Assembly (NCBI GenBank): GCA_002917075.1
Contig: NTMA01000026.1
Location: forward strand, 388,327 to 452,326
Reading direction: 5' to 3'
Length of the DNA: 64,000 nt
Origin: Hawksworthiomyces lignivorus
Taxonomy: Eukaryota > Ascomycota > Sordariomycetes > Ophiostomatales > Ophiostomataceae
In this document: positions 1 through 10,516 of the stretch, piece by piece
How the letters are laid out: each line of letters opens with the position of its first letter
How positions within the stretch are numbered: the stretch's first letter is position 1
Notes under the pieces: model-generated
What the model was told of the DNA's origin: nothing
What the model saw: the letters and a program-made list of their open reading frames with translations, nothing else
Database searches by the model: none
Translations under genes and position numbers: made by a program

Positions 1-1
1 T

Positions 2-3000
2 GATATTTTGATTAAACTGCTTTCGGTCGATCCTGGAAACTATCCCGATGCGCCGACAGAAGCAATTAGACGGGTGTTGGAGCAGGCGACTGGCCGCCCA
101 TACCCCCGAGGAGAAAAGATATCTCTTCATGGTGTCGGTGCGTGTATTCAGGGATTCATGGACCGCCAGAGATTACGATGCCAAGGAGCCACTAACAGGA
201 TCAGAATCTATACGGATGGGCACAACTGTGGCAACGAATGCACTGCTTGAACGCAAGGGCGAGCGAGTAGTCTTTGCTGTCACTAAGGGGCTGAAGGTAA
301 CCGATGACTTCAAGATGTGATAAGACAGCGGAAGACGACTGACTAACTTTGGGTAAGGACCTCCTGCACATAGGCAACCAGTCTAGGCCGAGATTGTTTG
401 ACTTGGCTATCAACAAGCCAGACACGCTGTACTCCAAAGTCATCGAGGTAGATGAGCGGGTGACCCTCCCGGCGTGGACGGAGAGCAAAATACCAGAGAT
501 CATTGACATCGCCTCTAACCCGGCATTCGTCGAGGGTGTTACGGGCGAAGCTGTGCAAATTCTGAAGCCAATTGGTAAGTCTTCAACAATGAGCAGTCCA
601 TATTTTTCTATAACACAATATCATCTCTATGCTCTCTGTATATCTAACATCTCAGACCTGGAATCAACTAGAGCCAGTTTGCAGGCCGCTTACGACGAGG
701 GCTTCCGCTCCATTGCGATTTGTTTGATGCACAGCTTTACTTTTCGCGCCCATGAAGAGGCTGTGGGGAAGCTAGCAGAGTCGATTGGCTTCACACACAT
801 CTCGCTCAGTTCGGAGTTGTCACCAGTCGTCAAGATTGTATCGCGCGGCCACTCATCCACTGCCGACGCGTATCTGACGCCAGAGATACAACGATACATC
901 AGCAGCTTTGAGGCCGGCTTCGTTAATCTACGCACCAGCGGCTGCCGGTGTGAGTTTATGCAGAGCGATGGTGGCCTTGTTAATTTCACGGGTTTATCAG
1001 GGTTGCGATCGCTCTTATCCGGCCCTGCTGGCGGCGTTGTCGGCTATGCGCGCACATGCTATGACGAAACCATTGGGACGCCGGTCATTGGCTTCGACAT
1101 GGGCGGCACAAGCACCGATGTGTCCCGCTTTGCGGGTGAATTCGAGCAGGTGTTCGAGACCACAACGGCCGGTGTTGTTGTGCAGAGTCCCCAACTGGAC
1201 ATCAACACCGTTGCGGCGGGCGGCGGTAGTATATTGAGCTGGCAGAGTGGAATGTTCAAAGTTGGACCAGAGAGTGCATCTGCGCATCCGGGTCCAGCAT
1301 GTTACCGCAAGGGTGGGCCGCTCACTGTGACCGATGCCAACTTGGTCTTAGGTCGACTGCGTCCAGAGTTCTTTCCAAATATTTTCGGGCCAAATGAAGA
1401 CCAACCTCTAGATATTAATGCAAGCCGTGTACTATTCGAAGAGTTGACGGCTGAAATCAACAAGGAGGTCTCTGAGAAGCTGACCATAGAAGATGTAGCG
1501 ATCGGGTGAGTCATGAGAACAGAGTAGGAGATAATGGACCTTCTCAGTAGGTACTGATGTTTTTACGTTTAGGTTTCTCGACGTAGCCAATGAAGCTATG
1601 TGTCGGCCCATTCGCACGCTTACTGAGGCGAAAGGATTCGATGTTGGCCTGCACAACCTTGCATCTTTTGGTGGCGCTGGCGGCCAGCACGCGTGTGACA
1701 TTGCGAAGCGGCTGGGAATCTCCCGCATTCTTATACATAAGTACTCATCAGTGCTTTCTGCGCACGGCATGGCTCTTGCAGACGTCATTACAGAGGCACG
1801 CTCACCGTCAGCGGCAGTTTATAGCACCGAGACGCTGCCGCAATTTTCTCGAGAGCTAGACACGCTGCAGGCACGCGCCGTGCGCTCGCTGGAGGTCCAA
1901 GGCGTTGATGCGTCCTGCATAAGTACCGAGCGCTACTTGAACATGCGTTATCACGGTAGTGACGCTGCACTCATGATCCGCGAGACTCCTGATACGGCCA
2001 GCGCGGCAGGCGGCTGCTTGGCCATGTTTGAACAGGCACATCAAAACCAGTTCGGTTTCTTGCCTGTGGGCCGCGATGTCATAGTGGATGACTGCCGTGT
2101 ACGCGCAATCGGATCAAGCGGAAGTGATGCGCCGTCCCCGTGGTTAGTGCAACTCAAGGCCGTTGCCGCCGCCTCCTCCTCGGCCACTACCGCAGCACCT
2201 GCAACGTCAACCAAGGTCTATTTTCAAGACGAAGGTTGGCGGGCGACGCCCCTCTACATGCTAAACCAGCTCACTCCAGGCACCAAGATACCAGGGCCGG
2301 CGCTAATAATCGACGACAAGCAGACGATTGTCGTCCTCCCCCAGGCCGCGGCGATCATCGTCGCTGACCTTGTGATCATCGACGTACAGGTGGGCACCAA
2401 AGCCACGCTCTCGGCCACGCAGGCCAATCCCATCCAGCTGGCCATATTTGGCCACCGTTTCATGGGTGTGGCCGAGCAGATGGGCCGCGCCTTGCAGAAC
2501 ACCAGCGTCAGCACAAACATCAAGGAGCGTCTAGACTTTTCATGCACTGTTTTCTCGTCCGACGGCGGACTAGTTGCGAATGCGCCCCATGTGCCTGCCA
2601 TGGTAAGGCAGCAACTGTTTTTTTATTTTTCGTTCCATTTTCAGAATAGCACTGACGCTCATCATAGATTGGAAGCATGGCCTTCGCTGTCAAATGGCAA
2701 ATCAAGTACTGGGGTGATAATCTCCATCCAGGCGATGTCATCCTATCCAATGCACCAGGTAATATAAATACATCTAAACCCGTTAACAAGTCGTCATCGC
2801 GTCTAACTATTTTTGCTGTTAGAATGCGGCGGAACGCATCTGCCTGACCTGACCGTGATAACTCCCGTCTTTGATGCTGCAGGAGAAAAAATCATCTTTT
2901 GGACTGCTTCTCGTGGACATCATGCCGATGTGCGTGACAATTTTTCTCATCTGCTCAATCGCTATTATTTTGCTAATGTGCTGCTTTCTAGATTGGTGGA

Positions 3001-4445
3001 ATAGCTCCTGGTTCGATGCCGCCGTCTTCTAGACACCTGTCAGAAGAGGGCGCTGTCATCAAGGCATTCAAAGTTGTCGAAGCTGGCCACTTCAAAGAAG
3101 AAGAGCTCACGGAGCTGCTAATGGCCCCTTCCAAAATACCAGGTTGCAAAGGCACACGTTGTTTACAGGATAATATCTCTGACATTAAAGCTCAAGCTGC
3201 AGCAAACCACCGTGGCAGCCAGCTAATTCATGCCCTGATTGGCGACTACGGTCTAGAGGTGGTGCAGTTCTACAGTATGTGGTATTTTGCGAGGAGCTGT
3301 TGGCACGGTTAAAGGGAAAATGCTAATACCTTACAGTGGAACAGATTCAAAGCGCAGCCGAGAGAGCCGTCCGCGATATGCTTAGACAGATTTACCAGAC
3401 AACCGATGGCAAACCACTAGAGGCTGTTGATTACATGGATGATGGTACACCCATTCGGCTTAAAGTAACCATTGATGAAGCAAGCGGTGGCGCGATTTTT
3501 GATTTTGAGGGTACTGGTCCTGAAGCGTATGGTGAGAGAAACATCTTTTCCTATTTTATGTTGCTTCGTGTCTCGGAACTCTCCACTCTCTGACCACCTT
3601 TAGGTAATTGGAATGCTCCCATTGCCATTTGTCACTCTGCCATCATATTTGCGCTGCACTGTATGGTCAACATGGAGATCCCACTCAACCAAGGCGCCAT
3701 CCGCCCCATCGATGTTCGCATCCCCGAGTCGTCGCTGCTGCACCCGTCAGAAGACGCGGCAATCTGCGCTGGCAATGTTCTGACGTCTCAGCGGATTGTG
3801 GACGTCATCTTCAGAGCCTTCCGCGTGTCGGCCGCGAGCCAGGGATGCATGAACAACTTGACCTTTGGCACCGATGACGCCGAAAACGGCTTCGGATACT
3901 ACGAGACGATCTGTGGTGGTTCTGGCGGCGGGCCGACTTGGGACGGCACGAGCGGTGTCCACACAAATATGACTAACACACGGATAACCGATCCGGAGAT
4001 TCTAGAACGCCGCTATCCTGTTATTTTGCGCAGCTTCTGCTTGCGGCAAGGCAGTGGCGGGTCTGGCATTCATCCTGGCGGCGACGGCATCATACGAGAG
4101 CTAGAGTTCTGCATTCCCACCAAAGTGTCGATTCTCAGCGAGCGCCGCGCATTTGCGCCGTACGGCCTTGAAGGGGGTGCCGACGGTGCTCGCGGCGAGA
4201 ATCTTTGGGTGCTCAATACGGGCCGCGTCATCAACTTGGGGGGCAAGAACACGGCAATGATGTCGGCCGGCGATCGCATCGTCATTCGTTCACCCGGCGG
4301 CGGAGGCTGGGGCAATGTGTCGAAGCTAGACATTAGCAAACTGGCCATAAACGGTCACAACCATGCCCAAGCAACGAAGCACCAGTTTGTGAGCATCGCT
4401 AATGGCACAGTGGACATGATCAACTCTATGGGTGAATCAGCATAG
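2..4445 (+). CDS. 5-oxoprolinase / hydantoinase A-B fusion enzyme, 5' partial
   Basis: This is a cytosolic ATP-dependent amidohydrolase of the 5-oxoprolinase family, which opens 5-oxoproline or a related cyclic amide. The first visible residues (IKLLSVDP) match family position about 35, so the true start lies left of the window. Proposed exons are 2-137, 199-296, 358-574, 656-1505, 1573-2602, 2668-2758, 2823-2929, 2992-3274, 3337-3531 and 3604-4445. All joins keep frame and give about 1282 residues, close to the fungal full length of about 1300. The HyuA half carries [18 protein letters not shown] and the actin-like ATPase motif [13 protein letters not shown]. The HyuB half begins near [12 protein letters not shown] and holds [12 protein letters not shown] and a glycine-rich SPGGGGWGN end. 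It heads a cluster carrying the GAGGAGCACCAC motif, so the substrate may be a specialised lactam or hydantoin instead of glutathione-derived oxoproline. The substrate is inferred; the family is clear. Confidence 0.9.
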
Positions 4446-4921
4446 ACGTTTGGTGGTAGAATTAGTATCATATTATAAGACGTAGTAGTTCAATATATAA
4501 TTTATAAACACTTTGGAAGTATTCTTTATTTTGCTGAGCATATAATTCAATTTACATCTTGATTTACTCTCCTACTCTATGGTATGCTTTATTGGTGTGT
4601 GACGACAACATTGGTTGCTGATTCTGAAAAGAGAACTTCTGAATTCTACTTTGTGATCACTTGTAACGGTAACTTTGACCGGGTTTGCGTATAGATATTA
4701 CCCAACAATTTAATACGATTAAGTTGATCGTTTAGCATTGTATCTATTGGGATTGTTACGACCTTCTTTGAGTCTGTCCCTAGTCGCAACATCTCGCCTC
4801 TGGCGTTGAGATAGAGAATTCTCTCCTCGTGATACAGAAACGTCGAGTAATAATATGAGCCAACACAGTAACATCTGGACATGTATTGCCATGCTTCCCC
4901 AGCTTTAGTGGACCCTAAAGT

Positions 4922-4933
4922 GAGGAGCACCAC
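4922..4933 (+). promoter_or_regulatory. Cluster motif GAGGAGCACCAC, copy 1
   Basis: Exact 12-mer 368 bp upstream of the dioxygenase start codon. First of five identical copies in the same orientation within the cluster. A role as a regulator binding site is inferred. Confidence 0.6.
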
Positions 4934-4961
4934 TCATCGAATCCATCATCAGGTCAACTAG

Positions 4962-4973
4962 GAGGAGCACCAC
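4962..4973 (+). promoter_or_regulatory. Cluster motif GAGGAGCACCAC, copy 2
   Basis: Exact 12-mer 328 bp upstream of the dioxygenase start codon, paired with copy 1. The flanking bases differ from those of copy 1, so the pair is not a simple local duplication. Confidence 0.6.
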
Positions 4974-5300
4974 GCTTTGCTGTTGATACCTGGTGTGGCC
5001 AAAGTCAGCTGAGTCCAGTCAAGTTGAGCACATTGCATATGCTCCTCCAACCCTTGGCCTCCGTCGTCGCTTTACCCCTCTGCCACGACGGCTATCCGGA
5101 ACCGGTTCCATCACTCTCATTTCTGCTCCTCTAGATTGAAGCGCAAGTAAGATGGATCTGTTGACCATATAACTGATGTCTTCATCAGAAAAAAAAGAAA
5201 AGCATTTCAATTGCGTCTAGATTCATTAACCACTGATAAGCATCCCAAAGAAAACCAAACTTTACTGTTCTCGCGCTACCTAAACAATCCCATCTTCACG

Positions 5301-6760
5301 ATGTCTAACCTTCCTAGCCTTGACTCCCTACCGGAATACGTCCCTCCTCCTCCAACCAAGGAGAACTGTAAGACACCCACCGTATATATCAATTATTCGT
5401 GGTTGATCATTGATTACTGACTTGAACACAGTGGACTATGTCGACCTGGTCAACATTGATCTGTCCAAGTTTGACACACCCGAAGGCCGCAAGGAGCTCG
5501 CCAAGGATCTTTATTCTGCAGCTACTGGCTATGGATTCTTGACTCTGACAAACCACGGCATTAGTAATGAACTTTATCAGCGTCAGATGCGCATCGCCAA
5601 TGCGGTTATGACCCTCCCAGAGGAGCTAAAGTCTCCATATGAAGGTGCATAATCATTGATGCAAGACATGAAAATTTACATTACTTACCAACCTAATAGT
5701 AACACCGGAAGAAGATGCCCGTGGTCTGTATGTGGGCTACAAGCCTCATGGTCCACTTGGTCACAAGGGTGGATTTCCCAAACAACTGGACCATTACAAC
5801 ATCCTCGTACATGATCCCAAGAATCGAGAGCACCCAGAAATCATGCGCCCATTTATTCCAGAAACGGTTGAACTTATGCAGTTCATCCGTAGTAACATTC
5901 TGTCCAAGCTGCTCTCCTTGACGGCCATGATCCTGGAAGTGCCAGAGGAGACCGTACTGTCCACGCATGCTCCGGGAGGCTCCAAGACTGAGTACATCCG
6001 CTACGTGAGATTTCCCTCTTTAATTTTTTTTTTTTGCCATATTGGCCGATTTCACTCTAATCTCCTTCTATAGATGATGTGCGAGCCTCGCTCTAAAGAG
6101 GAGAGCGAAAAGTACCGTGATATTTTCCTCTCTGGCCACACTGGTAAGTCGATAAATCTACTATTAAATTAGTGGAGCAGTAGAGTTGTTCGCCACGAAA
6201 AGAAAATCTCAAAAAAAGAGTAATATCTAACATTCGTAGACTGGGGTACGTGGACGTTCCTCTTCAGCCAGCCTATCGCGGCGCTGCAGGTGCTATGTCA
6301 CCATACAGGGCGCTACCGCTGGGTGCGGCACCAGCCCCATGGCCTGGTCATCAATTTTGGAGAGGCCCTGGAGCGGCTGACAGGCGGCGTCTTCAAGGCC
6401 ACAGTGCACCGTGTAGTGCAGCCTCCGGAGGACCAGCGCCACCTGCGTCGTATTGGTGTGATTTACTTTTCGCGACCCGCGGATGAGCGCGAGCTAGTGC
6501 CCATCGAGGGTTCGCCGTTGCTAGAGCGCTTGGGCTGCGACAAGCCCATTGACGAGCGTGTTTTCTGCATGGCTGACTATCTAGATGCGCGAAAGCATGG
6601 TTGGCATCGGTACGAGTTTGACATCGACAAGCCGCGCGATGCGGAAAAGCACGCTGATTTCTTTGATGGAGAGTACCCCGATCCTGAGGGCCACAAGAGC
6701 CTGGGCAAGTTTGATAACCTGCCGCGCCTCAACTACCAGATCCCGCAGGTCAAGACTTAG
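5301..6760 (+). CDS. 2-oxoglutarate/Fe(II)-dependent dioxygenase, isopenicillin N synthase-like
   Basis: A non-haem iron oxygenase that couples 2-oxoglutarate decarboxylation to hydroxylation, desaturation or ring chemistry on a small molecule. Exons 5301-5367, 5432-5644, 5700-6004, 6074-6143 and 6240-6760 keep frame and encode 391 residues. The N-terminal DIOX_N region contains YVDLVNIDLSKF and GYGFLTLTNHGI. The catalytic domain has the iron ligands HTDWG (H and D) and ATVHRV (distal H), with the downstream Arg of RRIGVIYFSRP expected to bind 2-oxoglutarate. All key residues are present and no break is seen. Two motif copies lie in its promoter, which ties it to the regulator gene at 10.5 kb. 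It lies in the same direction as the oxoprolinase, 0.85 kb downstream. The substrate cannot be read from the sequence. Confidence 0.9.
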
Positions 6761-8055
6761 AGAAAAAGAGGAGTCAGAAGAAATAGGCATGATGCCAGGA
6801 GTAGCTTCAGCCAGTAAGGCAAGCTAGAATTCTCATTATCCATAGTCAAAATGCTACACGTAATCATTACATGAGAGATTGGATGCCGTTCCCAGTTATA
6901 ACAGGTTAAAACTCATTTGAGTAAACCGTGGCCACAAGAGGCTACACCGAAGCCTCACCGCAGATGCAGAGACAACCTGGCTCATAGCTCGTCAGAAGCA
7001 GCGCAGTTAGAGCACGCTCGGGTTACCATTTTTGGAAATAATGCCATTTGGGGAAGGTTATTGAAAGAACAGTAAGTGTATAACTTTCAAAATAAGGGCA
7101 GCAACTTTCCTAGGCCCGCTACGTCTCCTGGGGAAACTAGATAATGAGAATAAACAGAGAGAACGGTCTAGTAATGAGGGAAATAAAATTCCGCTGCGGT
7201 TCAACCAATGCAAGGAGATCTAAGTTCCTTGTAAGGTATGTGAGATAGGCGGAATTTGTTGATGTCCCCATGCACATGAAGCAATATTGTGGAAGAACCA
7301 GCTTAACAGACAGCAACAAGTGGTGTAAAGTTGATTGCTTGGCTGGAGCTCCGCTTTCCTGTCTACTCTTGGCAAATTTAGAGCTAACAACGGGTTTCGT
7401 TTCTCCAGTCGGGCTAGTGCCATCTTTACGACGCTTATAGGAGAGTTTAGTGTCCTCTTATCAACACTTATCGATGCTACTAGCACAATGCCCTTATCCA
7501 CGACGTCGTCCTCGCTGTGGACCCCTCATTTCTACTCCTATTTCTCCGTGACAGCTGTAAACAGTACAGACCTGATCCACGAGCTGACTTGTCCTTACAT
7601 TTATTAGAGCGCTTGCTATTTGCCCCAGCTCTCTACTACTGCTTATCCCGGCGTCCCGGTTTGTGGGGAATATCTTGCGCTTGTACGCGGATTACTTAGT
7701 GCGTTCCTTGGTGAGAGGAGCACCACCTTAATGGTAGCATTTCACCCTCGTCATTTACTAGAGATTCACGTCTCCATCAGATAGTACAACATCCATTGAA
7801 GATAATGCGAGGTATTTCGTATGCACTGAGAAAAAGCACGGTCGTGGTGTACCACCAGGAAGGGATATAAGGTCGCAACGGGTGAGCATCCAGATGGTCA
7901 TAGGTGAGGAGAGACAACACGAGACAGGTAACAGGCTCGACACCAAGCAATCTTCGCTGCTATTTCACCGTTGTCTGCCATCTTTCTGTTGCAGGGCAAC
8001 GACTTTAATAGGACAAGATATTCTTCCTGTGTCTACTTATCAACGACGCAATACG
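6761..8055. other. Intergenic, 1.3 kb, with cluster motif copy 3
   Basis: Short ORFs on both strands show no recognisable domain or codon bias. The only distinct signal is GAGGAGCACCAC at 7715, near the permease. Confidence 0.5.
7715..7726 (+). promoter_or_regulatory. Cluster motif GAGGAGCACCAC, copy 3
   Basis: Exact 12-mer 330 bp upstream of the permease start codon, same orientation as the other copies. Confidence 0.6.
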
Positions 8056-9767
8056 ATGTTTGAAAAAGCGCGGAAATATTTTACGGGGCCGCCACGGTCA
8101 CCGTTGGAGAGGAAGCTTGTGTTCAAGTTGGACTTCTTCATTTTGACGTTCTGCTGTTTGGCTTACTTCGTGTACGTAGATATCTGCTACGCAACAGCCA
8201 GGAAGGCGATAGAGCTACGACAGCTAACTTGCATTCCAGGAACTATCTCGATCGATCTAATGTCACCCAGGCTTATGTGTCGGGCATGAAGACAGATCTT
8301 AATTTCCACGGTGCTCAGCTCACAGTTGTAAATTCCATTTATCAGACTGGGTACATCCTGTGAGTTTCCTCGAGAAATTAGAATCTGGAAGAGAAAAATG
8401 AGAACAAGAGAATGCCAAAATAAGTGCTAATTGTTTCCCGCAGTGGCATCATCCCCAACAATTTGCTCTTGGCACGATTCCGACCGCGGATCTTCTTTCC
8501 ACTCATGATCTGTATCTGGGGGTCTCTCTGCATGTGCAATGCAGCGGCCAAGAGACCGCAGGATATCATGGCCATTCGCTTTTTCCAAGGCTATGCGGAG
8601 TCGTGTGTTTTCGCCGGCACTCATCTCATTCTAGGTGCATGGTATACGGAGGAGGAGTTGGGCAAGCGCAGCGCCATCTTCACCAGTTCTGGACTTGCCG
8701 GTGGCATGTTCGGTGGTTTCCTTTAAACGGCTATCCATGAATCTATGGATGGTTTGTCCGGTCTGTCCGGTTGGCGCTGGCTATACATTGTGCGTTACTT
8801 CCACCTGACAGCTGTTAGATAGTGGTAATTTTCTCTCGAGGCGAAAAATACTAACCTGATCTCAGATCGACGGTGTAATTACCTTCCCTGTGGCCATCTA
8901 TGGTTACTTTTTCTTCCCCGACACGCCAGCCACCACTACAGCAAGCTACCTGTCACAGGAAGAAAAGGAGCTGGCGATTGCGCGAGTTCCTATCTCCGAG
9001 GAAGAAATACCGGTTCTGAATTCTGCTTTCGTACGCAAAGTCATGACGTCGTGGTACGTATATGGCTTTGGTATCCTGTGGGTGCTGGCCAACTGCTCTG
9101 AAGCCTTCAGCTCCCAGAGCTTGCTCAATTTATACATGCAGGCCCACCCCACAATCCACTACACTATCTCACAGTTGAACAACTATCCAACCGGCGTGCC
9201 CGCTGTCGGCATCGCTTCTACGTTGCTGTGGGCCACCTACACCGACATCTACGGGCGGCGCTATATTACCGGCTTCCACAATGCCGTTGTTGGTATCTGC
9301 ACTTCAGTTATCATCTTGGCACCGACCACAACCACCGCCGGTATCTTTGGTGCCTACTATTGGGCCGGTACCATTTACTGCTGCCAGGCCACATTTTTTG
9401 CCTGGGCGAACGACACCATGCGCGGCCGCCCACCTGCTCTTCGTGCCTTCGTTATAGCCTTCATGAACTTTGCCGGTAACTCCTTTCAGGTTTGGTGGCC
9501 GCTCATTTTCTACCGCGCCGATGATGCACCTATGTTTAGAGTACGTCTTATCCCCTTTCTTCCCTCCTCTATTCTCAACATGGACCCTGACAGCTGCAGC
9601 GCGGAGCAATTTGCATGATTGTCGTCACCGCCCTTCTGGGTATTTGGACTTTGGTCGTGATCCTGTTGGAGAGATGGCACAAAAAGAGACAGGTTGTTTT
9701 GGACGGAATCGATGAAGTCGGTTCGACATCATCCAAGCTGGCCGAAGAGGGCACGAAATCTGCGTAG
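8056..9767 (+). pseudogene. MFS anion:cation symporter (Dal5/allantoate permease family) with in-frame stop
   Basis: A plasma-membrane transporter of the ACS family, which takes up organic anions, vitamins or small amides. Exons 8056-8171, 8240-8359, 8444-8789, 8866-9540 and 9600-9767 join in frame for 474 codons, but codon 8724-8726 is TAA. It lies between GGMFGGFL and TAIHESMDGLSGLSGWRW, where relatives usually have Gln, so a single C-to-T change in CAA would explain it. Family marks are NYLDRSNVTQAY after helix 1, GWRWLYIIDG, and DTPATT after helix 6. Both sides of the stop stay intact and spliceable, so the damage is very recent, a sequencing error, or read through. Termination at the TAA would leave about 180 residues and no working transporter. 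Motif copy 3 lies upstream, so the gene belongs to the cluster regulon. Confidence 0.8.
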
Positions 9768-10516
9768 ATTGCTCAAATGATGTAGATACGCTTTTTATTT
9801 CATCTTGCCTTTCCACTCAATTTAATCACTGTCGTTTTAGTTCTCATAACAGGCTTGACTTTCCACCTGTTGTGAATGACGATTATAGGACTTTGACAGT
9901 AAATGCATGAAATATGATTTAGTACACATCCTGATCTTACGTCGTAAATGTTCATGTAGCGTAAATTTGGTTTGCTGTGAGATGGCGCGTACGCTTCAGT
10001 CTAGGCTGTTCCTGGACATGCAAACTTGCGTTGCTGTGTTCTTCTAGCTCTACCCCGGATTTTTCTGTGCTTGTGCTTGTCAAAGCGAATCCTCAGCCAC
10101 CTCGGTTGTCACCAAGAGGAGCACCACTTCATGACAGCTTTGGGACCCCTGGTATGTGTACCCGTAAAACTGCACGCTAAGACTCCAGATCTCATTAGCT
10201 AGTCCTATCTCGAGTTCCCCTCTCTTTGATTAGCCCCACAATAGTGATAAGGTCGTCATCCAGCACAAATTCTCAGAATATGGGAAACAAGCAGATCGCT
10301 GTTATTTCGGCTCTATGCCATACGCGCTTCTTCCTGCTACTCTTCAGCTGCCTTGTGCTTTCTTTCCTGCTTTCAATACGAGCCACTGTCGCGGGTGTAC
10401 ATGCGCATCAGTGCCATCTAGCCCAGCTTACGGACGGCTTCACAATATAGTGTCTGCGCATCCGAGGAGGGCTACGAGGTCACATTCGTATCTAAAACAT
10501 TGTATGATCTCGCAGC
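9768..10516. other. Intergenic between permease and regulator, with cluster motif copy 4
   Basis: No coding region is seen. The regulator promoter contains GAGGAGCACCAC at 10116, which suggests autoregulation. Confidence 0.5.
10116..10127 (+). promoter_or_regulatory. Cluster motif GAGGAGCACCAC, copy 4
   Basis: Exact 12-mer 390 bp upstream of the regulator start codon, same orientation as the other copies. Its place before the regulator's own gene fits autoregulation (inference). Confidence 0.6.

Larger units (their letters stand above)
4446..5300. other. Intergenic: 3' flank of oxoprolinase and promoter of dioxygenase
   Basis: AT-rich 3' flank, then the upstream region of the dioxygenase. 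It holds two copies of GAGGAGCACCAC, 29 bp apart. No convincing coding region is seen. Confidence 0.6.

Noticed and set aside
4646..4933. 95-codon minus-strand ORF downstream of the oxoprolinase gene
   Set aside because: Starts with GTG, not ATG; no homology recognised, no splice partners, and it ends in the promoter motif region.
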